DNA of 64,000 bases from Pseudomonas fragi (GTDB lineage Bacteria > Pseudomonadota > Gammaproteobacteria > Pseudomonadales > Pseudomonadaceae): contig NZ_LT629783.1 in assembly GCF_900105835.1 (NCBI RefSeq), positions 1,364,001-1,428,000 of the forward strand, in the 5' to 3' direction. Position 1 is the stretch's first letter; each line of letters starts with the position of its first letter. Below the pieces are notes generated by a model. It saw only the letters and a program-made list of their open reading frames with translations, was not told the origin of the DNA and did no database searches. This document shows, piece by piece, positions 18,499 to 27,951 of the stretch. Made by a program: the position numbers and the translations under genes.

Positions 18499-19389
18499 TT
18501 ATAGGGGTGGTGACGGAGAATTGACGGCATTCCCGCGAACCAGTGGCTGTGTCTGTGGCGGTGCAGTTTGTGTGCCAGCCCGCTTGAGGGCGGCATCCGG
18601 TGTTGCATGGGCGGTACCCGTGCCGGTCAGGCTGCGGCGCACTTCAAGGTTGCGCGACACCACCAGCACGACCCGGCGATTGAGCGCGCGCCCCTCTGGC
18701 GTGGCGTTGTTGGCCACCGGCTGGAATTCGCCGTAGCCCACCGACGCCATGCGCCCGGGGTTGACGCCCTGCATCGCAAGCATGCGCACGATGCTCGCCG
18801 AACGCGCCGATGACAGCTCCCAGTTGGTCGGGTACTGCGCAGTACGGATCGGCAGGTCGTCAGTAAAACCTTCGACATGGATCGGGTTTTCAAACGGTTT
18901 AAGGACTGCGGCCACTTTGTCGATAATCTCGAAGGCCGCATTGCTGGGCATCGCATCGCCGCTGCCGAACAGCAGGCTGGAGTTGAGCTCGATCTCGACC
19001 CACAGCTCATTGCCGCGCACCGTCAATTGTTTGGACGCGATCAGATCGCCAAAAGCGTTGGTGATGTCATTGGCGATGGTCTTGAGCGGGTCATCGGGCC
19101 TCTGGCCCAAACCGGCGTCGGTATTTTCGCTGTCTTTGATCAGCGGCTCGGCGGGCTGGGTGGTCAGCGGGCGCTCTTCACCGATGGGCACCGGCGTGAT
19201 GCTGCGCTCGGCATCATTGAAAACCCCGACCAGGGCCTGGGAAATCACCCGGTACTTTCCTTCATTGATCGAGGAGATCGAGTACATGACCACGAAAAAG
19301 GCAAACAGCAAGGTGATGAAGTCCGCGTAGGACACCAGCCAACGTTCGTGATTGACGTGTTCATCCGTGTGGCGGCGGCGCCGGCTCAT
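18499..19389 (-). CDS. motD: Flagellar motor stator protein MotD (MotB family)
   Basis: 296 residues: one membrane helix near residues 18-38 with the stator aspartate in SYADFITLLFAFFVVMYS, a plug/linker region, and an OmpA-like peptidoglycan-binding domain (VEGFTDDLPI, NWELSSARSASIVRML, GYGEFQPVANNATPEGRALNRRV). It forms the second stator, MotCD, used for swarming-type torque in Pseudomonas. Confidence 0.95.
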   Translation of the reverse strand: MSRRRRHTDEHVNHERWLVSYADFITLLFAFFVVMYSISSINEGKYRVISQALVGVFNDAERSITPVPIGEERPLTTQPAEPLIKDSENTDAGLGQRPDDPLKTIANDITNAFGDLIASKQLTVRGNELWVEIELNSSLLFGSGDAMPSNAAFEIIDKVAAVLKPFENPIHVEGFTDDLPIRTAQYPTNWELSSARSASIVRMLAMQGVNPGRMASVGYGEFQPVANNATPEGRALNRRVVLVVSRNLEVRRSLTGTGTAHATPDAALKRAGTQTAPPQTQPLVRGNAVNSPSPPL

Positions 19390-19391
19390 AG

Positions 19392-20132
19392 TTAACCCGT
19401 AAAGCCTTGCAGTTTGAGTTCAATGGAACGCGGGTTCTCGCCCTCGGCAATCGACAGGATGCCTTCGAGCAACATCTCGCGGTACAGCGACTGGCGCATG
19501 GCAATCGCCTTGAGCTTGCTGGCAATGGGCAGCAACACCAGGTTGGCGCTGGCCACGCCGTAAATGGTCGCGACAAATGCCACGGCAATGCCGCTGCCCA
19601 GTTGCCCCGGGTCGGCCAGGTTGCCCATCACATGGATCAAGCCCATCACCGCACCGATAATGCCGATGGTCGGCGCATAGCCGCCCATGCTTTCAAACAC
19701 TTTGGCGGCCTCGATATCGCGGCTTTCCTGGGTCAGGTAATCGACTTCCAGCACGCTGCGGATGGTTTCCGGCTCGACGCCGTCGACCAGCAATTGCAGG
19801 CCCTTGCGCGAATAGCTGTCGGGCTCGGTATCGGCCACGCCTTCCAGGCCCAGCAAGCCTTCCTTGCGCGCTGTCAGGCTCCAGTTAACCACGCGGTCGA
19901 TGCCGCCCGTCATGTCGATACGCGGCGGGAACAAGATCCACACCACGGTGTGCATCGCCCTTTTGAATGCGCTCATGGGCGACTGCAACAACGCCGCCCC
20001 CACCGTCCCGCCCAGCACGATCAACGCCGCCGGGCCATTGGCCAGGGCACCGAGATGGCCGCCCTCCAGGTAATTGCCGCCGATAATCGCGACAAACGCC
20101 ATGATGATGCCAATCAGGCTGAGCACGTCCAT
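19392..20132 (-). CDS. motC: Flagellar motor stator protein MotC (MotA family)
   Basis: 246 residues with four membrane helices and a large cytoplasmic loop (RKEGLLGLEGVADTEPD). Conserved features include the first helix IGIIMAFVAIIGGNYLEGG and helices 3-4 with GYAPTIGIIGAVMGLIHVM. Two bases separate it from motD; it overlaps cheB by one base. Confidence 0.95.
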   Translation of the reverse strand: MDVLSLIGIIMAFVAIIGGNYLEGGHLGALANGPAALIVLGGTVGAALLQSPMSAFKRAMHTVVWILFPPRIDMTGGIDRVVNWSLTARKEGLLGLEGVADTEPDSYSRKGLQLLVDGVEPETIRSVLEVDYLTQESRDIEAAKVFESMGGYAPTIGIIGAVMGLIHVMGNLADPGQLGSGIAVAFVATIYGVASANLVLLPIASKLKAIAMRQSLYREMLLEGILSIAEGENPRSIELKLQGFTG

Positions 20133-21265
20133 CAGTGGCAGGCCTCCACCAGATGGCGGCCAATGTCATCCAGGCTGTACACCGCATCGGCCAGGCTGGC
20201 CTTGACGATGGCCATCGGCATGCCGTAGATCACGCAACTGGCTTCGTCCTGCGCCCACACCTGGCTGCCGCCCTGCTTGAGCATGCGCGCGCCTTCGCGA
20301 CCATCGGCGCCCATACCGGTCAAGACCACCGCCAATACTTTGTCACCAAAGGACTTGGCCGCCGAGCCGAAGGTGATATCCACGCACGGCTTGTAGTTCA
20401 GGCGCTCATCGCCCGGCAGGATGCGTACTGCACCGCGACCGTCGATCATCATCTGCTTGCCGCCGGGTGCCAGCAGGGCCAGGCCCGGGCGCAGGATATC
20501 GCCGTCCTCGGCTTCCTTGACGCTGATGCGACAGAGCTTGTCCAGACGCTCGGCAAAGGCCTTGGTAAACGCTGCCGGCATGTGCTGCACCAGCACGATC
20601 GGCGCCGGGAAATTACCCGGCAGCTGCGTCAATACACGCTGCAAGGCCACCGGCCCGCCGGTCGAGGTACCAATGGCCACCAGTTTGTAGGCCTTGCGCT
20701 TGGGCGCGCCAGAAGCCGCAACAGGCCCGGCAGCACTGCGGCTGGCAATCGGTGTGGTACGCGCGGGTGCCGGTTGCGCGGCGGGCGCGGCAAAACCGCC
20801 CGGCGCAGGCCGTGGCACAGCAGCCGGCGCTACAGGGGCCGGTGCGCTGTAGCTGGACATGCGCCGGTTGCTGCGCGAAATGCTGTGTACTTTTTCGCAC
20901 AGCATCTGCTTGACCTTCTCCGGGTTACGCGAGATGTCTTCGAAATTTTTCGGCAGGAAATCCACCGCCCCGGCGTCCAGCGCATCGAGGGTGACGCGGG
21001 CGCCCTCGTGGGTCAGCGAGGAGAACATCAGTACCGGGGTCGGGCAGCGCTGCATGATATGGCGCACGGCCGTGATGCCATCCATCAGCGGCATCTCGTA
21101 ATCCATAGTGATCACGTCCGGCTTGAGCGCCAGGGCCTGATCAATCGCTTCCTTGCCATTGGTGGCGGTGCCGATCACTTGAATGGTCGGGTCAGCCGAC
21201 AGAATTTCCGAGACGCGGCGGCGGAAAAAACCGGAATCATCCACCACCAGGACCTTGACTACCAT
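20132..21265 (-). CDS. cheB: Protein-glutamate methylesterase CheB
   Basis: 377 residues: receiver domain with Asp55 ([12 protein letters not shown]), an Ala/Pro-rich linker (about 135-185) and the methylesterase domain with Ser in [12 protein letters not shown], His in [11 protein letters not shown] and Asp in GMGADGREG. It demethylates and deamidates receptors after phosphorylation by CheA. ATG 21265 has ACGGAGT at good spacing and is preferred to GTG 21271. Confidence 0.95.
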   Translation of the reverse strand: MVVKVLVVDDSGFFRRRVSEILSADPTIQVIGTATNGKEAIDQALALKPDVITMDYEMPLMDGITAVRHIMQRCPTPVLMFSSLTHEGARVTLDALDAGAVDFLPKNFEDISRNPEKVKQMLCEKVHSISRSNRRMSSYSAPAPVAPAAVPRPAPGGFAAPAAQPAPARTTPIASRSAAGPVAASGAPKRKAYKLVAIGTSTGGPVALQRVLTQLPGNFPAPIVLVQHMPAAFTKAFAERLDKLCRISVKEAEDGDILRPGLALLAPGGKQMMIDGRGAVRILPGDERLNYKPCVDITFGSAAKSFGDKVLAVVLTGMGADGREGARMLKQGGSQVWAQDEASCVIYGMPMAIVKASLADAVYSLDDIGRHLVEACH

Positions 21266-21314
21266 AAACACTCCGTTAGGCGGTGCGGGGCGTCACTGCC
21301 CCCACTCACCAGAA

Positions 21315-23489
21315 TCAAATACGCCGTGATGCGTAGTGCTTGAGCATGCTCGGAACATCCAGGATCAAGGCAATTCGACCATCACCGGTGATGGTCGCAC
21401 CCGACATGCCTGGCGTGCCCTGGAGCATTTTGCCCAGCGGTTTGATCACCACTTCTTCCTGGCCGACCAGTTGATCGACCACAAAGCCGATGCGCTGGGT
21501 GCCGATCGACAGAATCACCACATGCCCTTCGCGCTGCTCTTCATGGGCGGCAGAAGCCACCAGCCAGCGTTTGAGGTAGAACAGCGGCAGGGCCTTGTCG
21601 CGCACGATCACCACTTCCTGGCCGTCGACCACATTGGTGCGCGACAGGTCGAGATGGAAGATCTCGTTGACGTTGACAAGCGGGAACGCAAACGCCTGGT
21701 TGCCCAGCATCACCATCAGGGTCGGCATAATGGCCAGGGTCAGCGGCACCTTGATGACGATTTTCGAGCCACGGCCCAGGGCCGACTCGATGCTCAGCGA
21801 GCCGTTAAGCTGGGCAATCTTGGTTTTCACCACGTCCATGCCCACGCCACGCCCGGACACATCGCTGATTTCGGTCTTGGTCGAGAAACCCGGGGCAAAG
21901 ATCAGGTTGTAGCAGTCGTTTTCGCTCAGGCGATCGGCCGCGTCCTTGTCCATCAGGCCTTTTTTGACGGCCAGGGAACGCAGGAAATTGGCGTCCATGC
22001 CTTTGCCGTCATCGGAAATCGACAGCAGGATATGGTCGCCCTCCTGCTCGGCAGACAGGATCACCCGGCCACAGCTCGGCTTGCCGGCGGCGGCACGTTC
22101 TTCCGGGGTTTCGCAACCGTGGTCGACCGCGTTGCGCACCAGGTGGACGAGCGGATCGGCCAGGGCCTCGACAAGGTTTTTGTCCAGGTCGGTTTCTTCG
22201 CCCACCAGCTCCAGGCTGATTTCTTTTTTCAACTGCCGTGCCAGGTCGCGCACCAGGCGCGGGAAGCGGCCGAAGACTTTCTTGATCGGCTGCATCCGCG
22301 TTTTCATCACGGCGGTTTGCAGGTCAGCGGTGACCACGTCGAGGTTGGACAGCGCCTTGGCCATCTCCTCGTCATGGCTGTTCAAGCCCAGGCGCACCAG
22401 GCGGTTACGCACCAGCACCAGCTCGCCGACCATATTCATGATGTCATCCAGCCGCGCGGTATCAACGCGCACGGTGGTTTCGGCTTCGCTGGCGACCGGT
22501 TTTTCCGCAGGTGCCGCCGCCGCACGGGCCGGTGCCGGGCGCGCAGCCGCCGCAGCCGGCTTGGCCGGGGCTACTGCCGCCACCACCGTTGCCGAGTCCG
22601 CACTGAACTTGCCTTTACCGTGCATCTGGTCAAGCAGGGCTTCGAATTCGTGATCGCTGATCAGGTCGGGGTCAGTACCTGCCTCGGCGGCGCTGGCCGT
22701 CGGCGCGGCAGGTGCCTCGCTGGCGGCAGCGGGCAGCGCATCGGTATTGAACGAACCCTTGCCATGCAACTGATCGAGCAAGGCTTCAAATTCGTCGTCG
22801 GTGATTTCATTGCTGACGTCAGCAGGCGCCGCAGGGGCTTCAGCGGGCACCTCGGCAACCGCCGCCTGCGTGGAGAACTGGCCCTTGCCGTGCAACTGGT
22901 CGAGCAACAGTTCAAATTCGGCGTCGCTGATTTCGTCGCTGGCCGTGCTCTGCGCCGGGGCAACGGGCTCAGGCTCTGCCGCAGCCGCCTTGACCGCATC
23001 GAGGGAGTCAAGCAACTGCTCAAATTCGCTGTCGGTGATATCGGTCACCGGCGCTTGCAGCACCGGCGCTGCGACTGGCGCCACCACTGCTGGCGCAGCA
23101 GCAGGCTCGGCCAGGCGCGCCAGTGCCGCCAGCAACTCGGGGGTTGCGGCGGTAATCGGGCTGCGCTCGCGCACTTCACTGAACATGCCGTTGACCGCAT
23201 CCAGGGCCTCAAGCACCACGTCCATCAGCTCCGCGTCGACGCTGCGCTCACCCTTGCGCAGGATGTCGAAGACGTTCTCGGCGATATGGCAGCATTCCAC
23301 CAGTTCGTGGAGCTGGAGGAAGCCGGCGCCCCCTTTTACAGTGTGAAAACCGCGAAAAATGGCATTGAGCAGATCCGCATCATCCGGTCGGCTTTCCAGC
23401 TCGACCAGTTGCTCGGACAACAACTCCAGAATTTCGCCGGCTTCAACCAGGAAATCCTGAAGGATTTCTTCATCGGCGCCGAAGCTCAT
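21315..23489 (-). CDS. cheA: Chemotaxis histidine kinase CheA
   Basis: 724 residues: P1 Hpt domain with His49 (FRGFHTVKGGAGF), a long Ala/Pro-rich region, dimerisation and HATPase domains (NMVGELVLVRNRL; LVRNAVDHGCE; DDGKGMD; GRGVGMDVV) and the P5 CheW-like domain. In place of a recognisable CheY-binding P2 domain the middle carries four related short motifs, DxEFExLLDxLHGKG-like, between about residues 150 and 310. Start ATG 23489 has AAGGAG upstream. Confidence 0.95.
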   Translation of the reverse strand: MSFGADEEILQDFLVEAGEILELLSEQLVELESRPDDADLLNAIFRGFHTVKGGAGFLQLHELVECCHIAENVFDILRKGERSVDAELMDVVLEALDAVNGMFSEVRERSPITAATPELLAALARLAEPAAAPAVVAPVAAPVLQAPVTDITDSEFEQLLDSLDAVKAAAAEPEPVAPAQSTASDEISDAEFELLLDQLHGKGQFSTQAAVAEVPAEAPAAPADVSNEITDDEFEALLDQLHGKGSFNTDALPAAASEAPAAPTASAAEAGTDPDLISDHEFEALLDQMHGKGKFSADSATVVAAVAPAKPAAAAARPAPARAAAAPAEKPVASEAETTVRVDTARLDDIMNMVGELVLVRNRLVRLGLNSHDEEMAKALSNLDVVTADLQTAVMKTRMQPIKKVFGRFPRLVRDLARQLKKEISLELVGEETDLDKNLVEALADPLVHLVRNAVDHGCETPEERAAAGKPSCGRVILSAEQEGDHILLSISDDGKGMDANFLRSLAVKKGLMDKDAADRLSENDCYNLIFAPGFSTKTEISDVSGRGVGMDVVKTKIAQLNGSLSIESALGRGSKIVIKVPLTLAIMPTLMVMLGNQAFAFPLVNVNEIFHLDLSRTNVVDGQEVVIVRDKALPLFYLKRWLVASAAHEEQREGHVVILSIGTQRIGFVVDQLVGQEEVVIKPLGKMLQGTPGMSGATITGDGRIALILDVPSMLKHYASRRI

Positions 23490-23553
23490 GTACGTGCTCC
23501 TTGAAAAAGGCTCTTCGACGCCGGGCAACAGCGCCCGCACGCCTCTTCAAGAC

Positions 23554-24342
23554 CTAAAAACCCAAACTGGACAACAAATCGTCTACATCATCCTGACCGG
23601 ATACGACGTCATTACGTGTATCGGCATGAATCTGCGGACCTTCACCCTTGGCCTGGTTTTTTTGCGAATTATTTTCTGCACGCAAGGCTTCACGGTCGTG
23701 TTCGATGCCGGCAAAGCGATCGACCTGACTGGCCATCAACACCAGCTTGAGCAGATTGCTCTCCACGTCCGTAACCAGTTGCGTCACGCGCTTGATCACC
23801 TGACCGGTCAAATCCTGGAAATCCTGGGCCAGCAGGATGTCCGTCAGATTGGCGGAGACGATATTGTTTTGCGTTTCACTGCGCGTCAAAAAACTGTCAA
23901 CCCGACGCGCCAGCTCGCGAAACTCTTCGGCACCGATTTCGCGGCGCATAAAACGCCCCCAATCCGCACTCAGTTCCCTGGCTTCCTGGCCCAGGCCATT
24001 GACCAATGGCGTGCTGTTTTCCACCAGATCCATGGTCCGGTTGGCTGCCGCTTCCGTGAGTTTCACAACATAAGCCAAACGTTCAGTGGCATCCGTGATC
24101 TGCGACACTTCTTCGGCTTGCGGCATGCTCGGATCAATATGGAAATTGACAATCGCGCTGTGCAGTTCGCGGGTCAGCTTGCCGACTTCGCGATACAGGC
24201 CGCGGTCGCGGGTCTGGTTAAGCTCGTGAATCAACTGCACGGCATCGCCAAACTGGCCTCGTTCAAGGCTTTCGACCAATTCGTGAGCATGTTTTTTCAG
24301 GGTCGATTCAAAATCGGCCTGTGTGCAATCTTTATGCTCCAT
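23554..24342 (-). CDS. cheZ: Chemotaxis phosphatase CheZ
   Basis: 262 residues, mostly helical. The phosphatase motif ILLAQDFQDLTGQVIKRV contains the catalytic Gln. The C-terminal peptide DDLLSSLGF is the CheY-binding tail. ATG 24342 is chosen with GGGGGCAC ahead; the longer frame starts inside cheY. Confidence 0.95.
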   Translation of the reverse strand: MEHKDCTQADFESTLKKHAHELVESLERGQFGDAVQLIHELNQTRDRGLYREVGKLTRELHSAIVNFHIDPSMPQAEEVSQITDATERLAYVVKLTEAAANRTMDLVENSTPLVNGLGQEARELSADWGRFMRREIGAEEFRELARRVDSFLTRSETQNNIVSANLTDILLAQDFQDLTGQVIKRVTQLVTDVESNLLKLVLMASQVDRFAGIEHDREALRAENNSQKNQAKGEGPQIHADTRNDVVSGQDDVDDLLSSLGF

Positions 24343-24362
24343 AGTGCCCCCAAGGCAACCGA

Positions 24363-24734
24363 TCAACCGATGCGTTCAAAGATCTTTTCGATTTTGTCTT
24401 TGAGTGCGATAGCCGTGAACGGCTTGACCACATAGCCATTAACACCGGCCTGGGCCGCTTCGATAATCTGCTCGCGCTTGGCTTCGGCGGTCACCATCAG
24501 CACCGGCAAGTGCTTGAGTTTTTCGTCGGCACGCACATGGCGCAGCAACTCGATCCCGGTCATGCCCGGCATGTTCCAGTCCGTCACCAGAAAGTCGATA
24601 TGCCCCAGGTTGAGGATCGGCAACGCGGTGGTGCCGTCGTCCGCCTCGACCGTGTTGGTGAACCCCAGGTCACGCAACAGGTTTTTAATGATCCGCCGCA
24701 TCGTTGAAAAGTCATCAACGATGAGGATTTTCAT
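24363..24734 (-). CDS. cheY: Chemotaxis response regulator CheY
   Basis: 123 residues, a lone receiver domain. Acidic pocket Asp7/Asp8 ([13 protein letters not shown]), phosphoacceptor Asp52 (VTDWNMPGM), Thr in MVTAEAKRE and Lys in YVVKPF. Phospho-CheY binds FliM/FliN at the motor. First gene of a cheY-Z-A-B-motCD run. Confidence 0.96.
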   Translation of the reverse strand: MKILIVDDFSTMRRIIKNLLRDLGFTNTVEADDGTTALPILNLGHIDFLVTDWNMPGMTGIELLRHVRADEKLKHLPVLMVTAEAKREQIIEAAQAGVNGYVVKPFTAIALKDKIEKIFERIG

Positions 24735-24829
24735 GTTCTTGTCCAATTCGACCTCCAAGCAGTCTTTAACGCGCTCATCTGCTGAACGCGTCATTCAATC
24801 AATTCGTTTTCAAACACAGCCAGAATCGA

Positions 24830-24918
24830 CTGTGGGAGCGGGCTTGCCCGCGATGCGGACGACGCGGCGTTACTGATTCACCGCGTCGACCCCATCGCGG
24901 GCAAGCCCGCTCCCACAG
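24830..24918. repeat. REP pair between fliA and cheY
   Basis: CTGTGGGAGCGGGCTTGCCC(GCGAT) and an exact inverted copy ending AGCCCGCTCCCACAG enclose a shorter GCGGCG..CGCGTCG stem. It is placed after the fliA... reading direction it lies downstream of fliA and upstream of cheY, so it may split the transcripts. Confidence 0.92.
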
Positions 24919-24930
24919 GTATCAAGGACC

Positions 24931-25671
24931 CTAGTGCGCGCGCCACTGCCCCAAACGTGCCCGCAAGCGTGCCGCGCACTGGCTGTGCAACTGGCTGACA
25001 CGGGATTCGCTGACCCCCAGCACTTCGCCGATTTCCTTGAGGTTCAGTTCTTCGTCGTAGTACAGCGCCAGCACCAGCCGTTCACGCTCGGGCAAGTGTG
25101 CAATCGCATCGGCCAGCGCAGCCTGGAAGCGTTCATCTTCAAGGTCGCGCGACGGCTCCGTATGGGCACTTGCGCCATCTTCATGCAGCCCTTCGTGTTC
25201 GCCGTCCTGCAACAGATCATCAAAACTGAACAGGCGGCTGCCCAGGGTGTCATTCAAGATGGCGTAATAATCATCAAGGCTTAACTGGAGTTCGGCCGCA
25301 ACCTCATGATCTTTAGCGTCACAACCGGTTTTTGCTTCAATTACCCGGATTGCGTCACTGACCATGCGCGTATTGCGGTGTACCGAGCGCGGCGCCCAGT
25401 CACCCTTGCGCACCTCATCGAGCATCGCGCCACGGATACGGATACCGGCGTAAGTCTCGAAACTCGCGCCCTTGCTGGCGTCGTATTTACCCGAGACTTC
25501 GAGCAGGCCGATCATGCCGGCCTGGATCAGGTCGTCCACCTGCACACTGGCCGGCAAACGCGCCAGCAGGTGGTAGGCGATGCGCTTGACCAGGGGCGCA
25601 TAGCGCTCGATAAGTTCGTACTGGCTGTCGCGCGACGACTTGCTGTACATGCGGTAACCGCTGGCCGTCAT
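24931..25671 (-). CDS. fliA: Flagellar sigma factor FliA (sigma-28)
   Basis: 246 residues with region 2 (LVKRIAYHLLARLPASVQVDDLIQAGMIGLLE), region 3 and region 4 (LPERERLVLALYYDEELNLKEIGEVLGVSESRVSQLHSQ). It directs late flagellar and chemotaxis genes and is held by FlgM until hook completion. ATG 25671 overlaps the fleN stop by one base. Confidence 0.97.
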   Translation of the reverse strand: MTASGYRMYSKSSRDSQYELIERYAPLVKRIAYHLLARLPASVQVDDLIQAGMIGLLEVSGKYDASKGASFETYAGIRIRGAMLDEVRKGDWAPRSVHRNTRMVSDAIRVIEAKTGCDAKDHEVAAELQLSLDDYYAILNDTLGSRLFSFDDLLQDGEHEGLHEDGASAHTEPSRDLEDERFQAALADAIAHLPERERLVLALYYDEELNLKEIGEVLGVSESRVSQLHSQCAARLRARLGQWRAH

Positions 25672-26498
25672 TAAAAGCGCCCCCCTGCCTGCTGCACCAG
25701 ACGTTCGACAAAGAACTCAAGGTGACCCCGGGGGTTGGCGGGCAACGGCCAGGTATCGACTTTTTGCGCAATGGCCTTGAACGCCAGAGAGCACTTGGAA
25801 CGCGGGAACGCTTCGTACACAGCGCGCTGCTTTTGCACCGCCTTGCGCACGCATTCGTCGTAGGGCACGGCGCCCACATACTGCAGGGCCACATCGAGAA
25901 AGCGGTCGGTGACCTTGGTCAGCTTGGCGAACAGGTTGCGCCCTTCCTGCGGGCTCTGGGCCATGTTGGCAAGCACGCGGAAGCGGTTCATGCCGTAGTC
26001 GCGGTTAAGCAGCTTGATCAGCGCATAGGCGTCGGTGATCGAGGTCGGCTCGTCACACACCACCAGCAGCACTTCCTGGGCGGCGCGCACAAAACTGACC
26101 ACCGACTCGCCGATCCCGGCGGCGGTGTCGATTACCAGCACATCCAGGTTGTCGCCCAGGTCACTGAAGGCCTGGATCAGACCGGCATGCTGCGCCGGGC
26201 TCAGGTGCACCATGCTCTGGGTACCCGAAGCCGCCGGCACGATGCGGATCCCGCCGGGGCCCTGGAGCAATACGTCGCGCAGCTCGCAACGCCCCTCGAC
26301 CACATCGGCCAGGGTGAATTTGGGGGTCAAGCCCAGCAAAACATCGACGTTCGCCAGCCCAAGGTCCGCGTCCATCAACAGAACGCGCCTGCCCAGCTCG
26401 GCCAATGCGATGGACAAGTTGACTGACACGTTAGTTTTACCGACGCCACCCTTGCCGCCGGTCACTGCGATCACCTGTACGGGATGCATGCTGCCCAT
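25671..26498 (-). CDS. fleN: Flagellar number regulator FleN (FlhG)
   Basis: 275-residue MinD-type ATPase with KGGVGKTNVSV (residues 16-26), MDADLGLANVDVLLGL and DVLVIDTAAGI. FleN antagonises FleQ and keeps flagellar number at one or few. It follows flhF by 119 bases and precedes fliA, the standard order. Confidence 0.96.
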   Translation of the reverse strand: MGSMHPVQVIAVTGGKGGVGKTNVSVNLSIALAELGRRVLLMDADLGLANVDVLLGLTPKFTLADVVEGRCELRDVLLQGPGGIRIVPAASGTQSMVHLSPAQHAGLIQAFSDLGDNLDVLVIDTAAGIGESVVSFVRAAQEVLLVVCDEPTSITDAYALIKLLNRDYGMNRFRVLANMAQSPQEGRNLFAKLTKVTDRFLDVALQYVGAVPYDECVRKAVQKQRAVYEAFPRSKCSLAFKAIAQKVDTWPLPANPRGHLEFFVERLVQQAGGRF

Positions 26499-26617
26499 GA
26501 TCTTTCTTTACCTTGTCTTACTTAGACGCGGCTACATGCGTTGGCTGCGCGTTCCCCAGTGGAACAACACCTTCAGACCAGCCGATGTAGGTACATTGCA
26601 ACGTAATTTTGACGACC

Positions 26618-27940
26618 TCAGCCAACCCGTTTGGGCGGGCTGTGGTAGATATCAGCGAACATGTCGGCCATGGCCTCTTCGCTGGGTTCTTCCTGCATTT
26701 GCACACTCACTGCCCGGCTCACCAACTGGTGACGCCGCGGCAGATGAAGATCGTCCGGGATCCGCGGGCCATCGGTGAGGTACGCCACCGGCAGCTCGTT
26801 GCTGATCGCCAGGCTCAACACTTCGCCCAGGCTTGCGGTTTCATCCAGTTTGGTGAGGATGCAACCGGCCAGCCCGCAACGCTTGTAACTGAGGTACGCG
26901 GCCGTCAGTACCTGCTTCTGGCTGGTGGTGGCCAAGACCAGGTAATTCCTGGCCTTGATCCCGCGCCCGGCCAGGCTTTCGAGCTGCAGGCGCAACGCCG
27001 GGTCGCTGGCTTGCAGGCCCGCGGTATCGACCAGCACCACGCGCTTGCGCACCAGCGGTTCGAGGGTCTGGCCCAGCGACTGGCCGGGGGCCACATGGGT
27101 CACCGGTACATTCAAAATGCGCCCCAGGGTCTTGAGTTGCTCCTGGGCGCCAATGCGAAAACTGTCCATGCTCACCAGGGCGATATTCTGCGCGCCGTAC
27201 TTGAGCACATAACGGGCTGCCAGCTTGGCCAGGGTGGTGGTCTTGCCCATCCCCGCCGGGCCTACCATCGCAATCACCCCGCCTTCTTCCAGCGGCTCCA
27301 GCTCGGGGGTGGAGATCATCCGCGCCAGATGCGCCAGCAGCATCCGCCAGGCCTGGCGCGGCTCTTCGATGCCCGCCACTTGTGCCAGCAGATCACGGGA
27401 CAACGGCCCCGACAGGCCGATACGCTGCAGGCGCCGCCACAGATTGGCCTGGGCCGGCTTGGCGTCCTGCAACTGGCTCCAGGCCAGCGAGCCCAGCTGT
27501 ACTTCCAGCAATTCGCGCAAACCGTTGAGTTCATGACGCATATTGTCGAATGCGCGCTGATCGACCGTCGGCGCGGGCGGCGCAGGGGCCGGGCGCGGTG
27601 GTTCTTCAAGGGTCGGCTCGATCAACGGCTCGGCAGCGGTCAGCGGCAAACCGGCAAACAACTGGCGGTTATCTCCCGCTCCGGCCTCGCCCTCCCCGCG
27701 CATGCTCAACTCGGCCTGGGCCGAGACGATCCGCGACTGGGTCTTGCGCAGCTCTTCTTCCAGCTCAATGTTCGGCACCCGGGGTGCCAGCGCAGACAGC
27801 TTGTAGTCCAGGGCCGCGGTCAACTCAACGCCCCCGGCGATGCGGCGGTTGCCAATAATGGCGGCTTCAGCCCCCAGCTCATCACGAATCAGCTTCATGG
27901 CCTGACGCATATCGGCGGCGAAAAATCGCTTCACTTGCAT
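26618..27940 (-). CDS. flhF: Flagellar placement GTPase FlhF
   Basis: 440 residues: a variable N-terminal B domain (MQVKRFFAADMRQAMKLI...) and a SRP-type NG GTPase domain with GPAGMGKTTTLAKLAARY (G1), DSFRIGAQEQL and VLVDTAGL, then TKLDE. It marks the pole for the first basal-body parts. Eleven bases from flhA. Confidence 0.96.
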   Translation of the reverse strand: MQVKRFFAADMRQAMKLIRDELGAEAAIIGNRRIAGGVELTAALDYKLSALAPRVPNIELEEELRKTQSRIVSAQAELSMRGEGEAGAGDNRQLFAGLPLTAAEPLIEPTLEEPPRPAPAPPAPTVDQRAFDNMRHELNGLRELLEVQLGSLAWSQLQDAKPAQANLWRRLQRIGLSGPLSRDLLAQVAGIEEPRQAWRMLLAHLARMISTPELEPLEEGGVIAMVGPAGMGKTTTLAKLAARYVLKYGAQNIALVSMDSFRIGAQEQLKTLGRILNVPVTHVAPGQSLGQTLEPLVRKRVVLVDTAGLQASDPALRLQLESLAGRGIKARNYLVLATTSQKQVLTAAYLSYKRCGLAGCILTKLDETASLGEVLSLAISNELPVAYLTDGPRIPDDLHLPRRHQLVSRAVSVQMQEEPSEEAMADMFADIYHSPPKRVG

Positions 27941-27951
27941 AAACCAAACCC

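Noticed and set aside
21336..23504. A 722-residue open frame antisense to cheA
   Set aside because: It mirrors cheA over its whole length, is rich in His/Gln/Arg as expected for reverse reading of GC-rich codons, and matches no family.
24830..24918. REP pair as a small RNA gene
   Set aside because: The same palindrome recurs at several places in the window, so it is a dispersed repeat, not a unique RNA.
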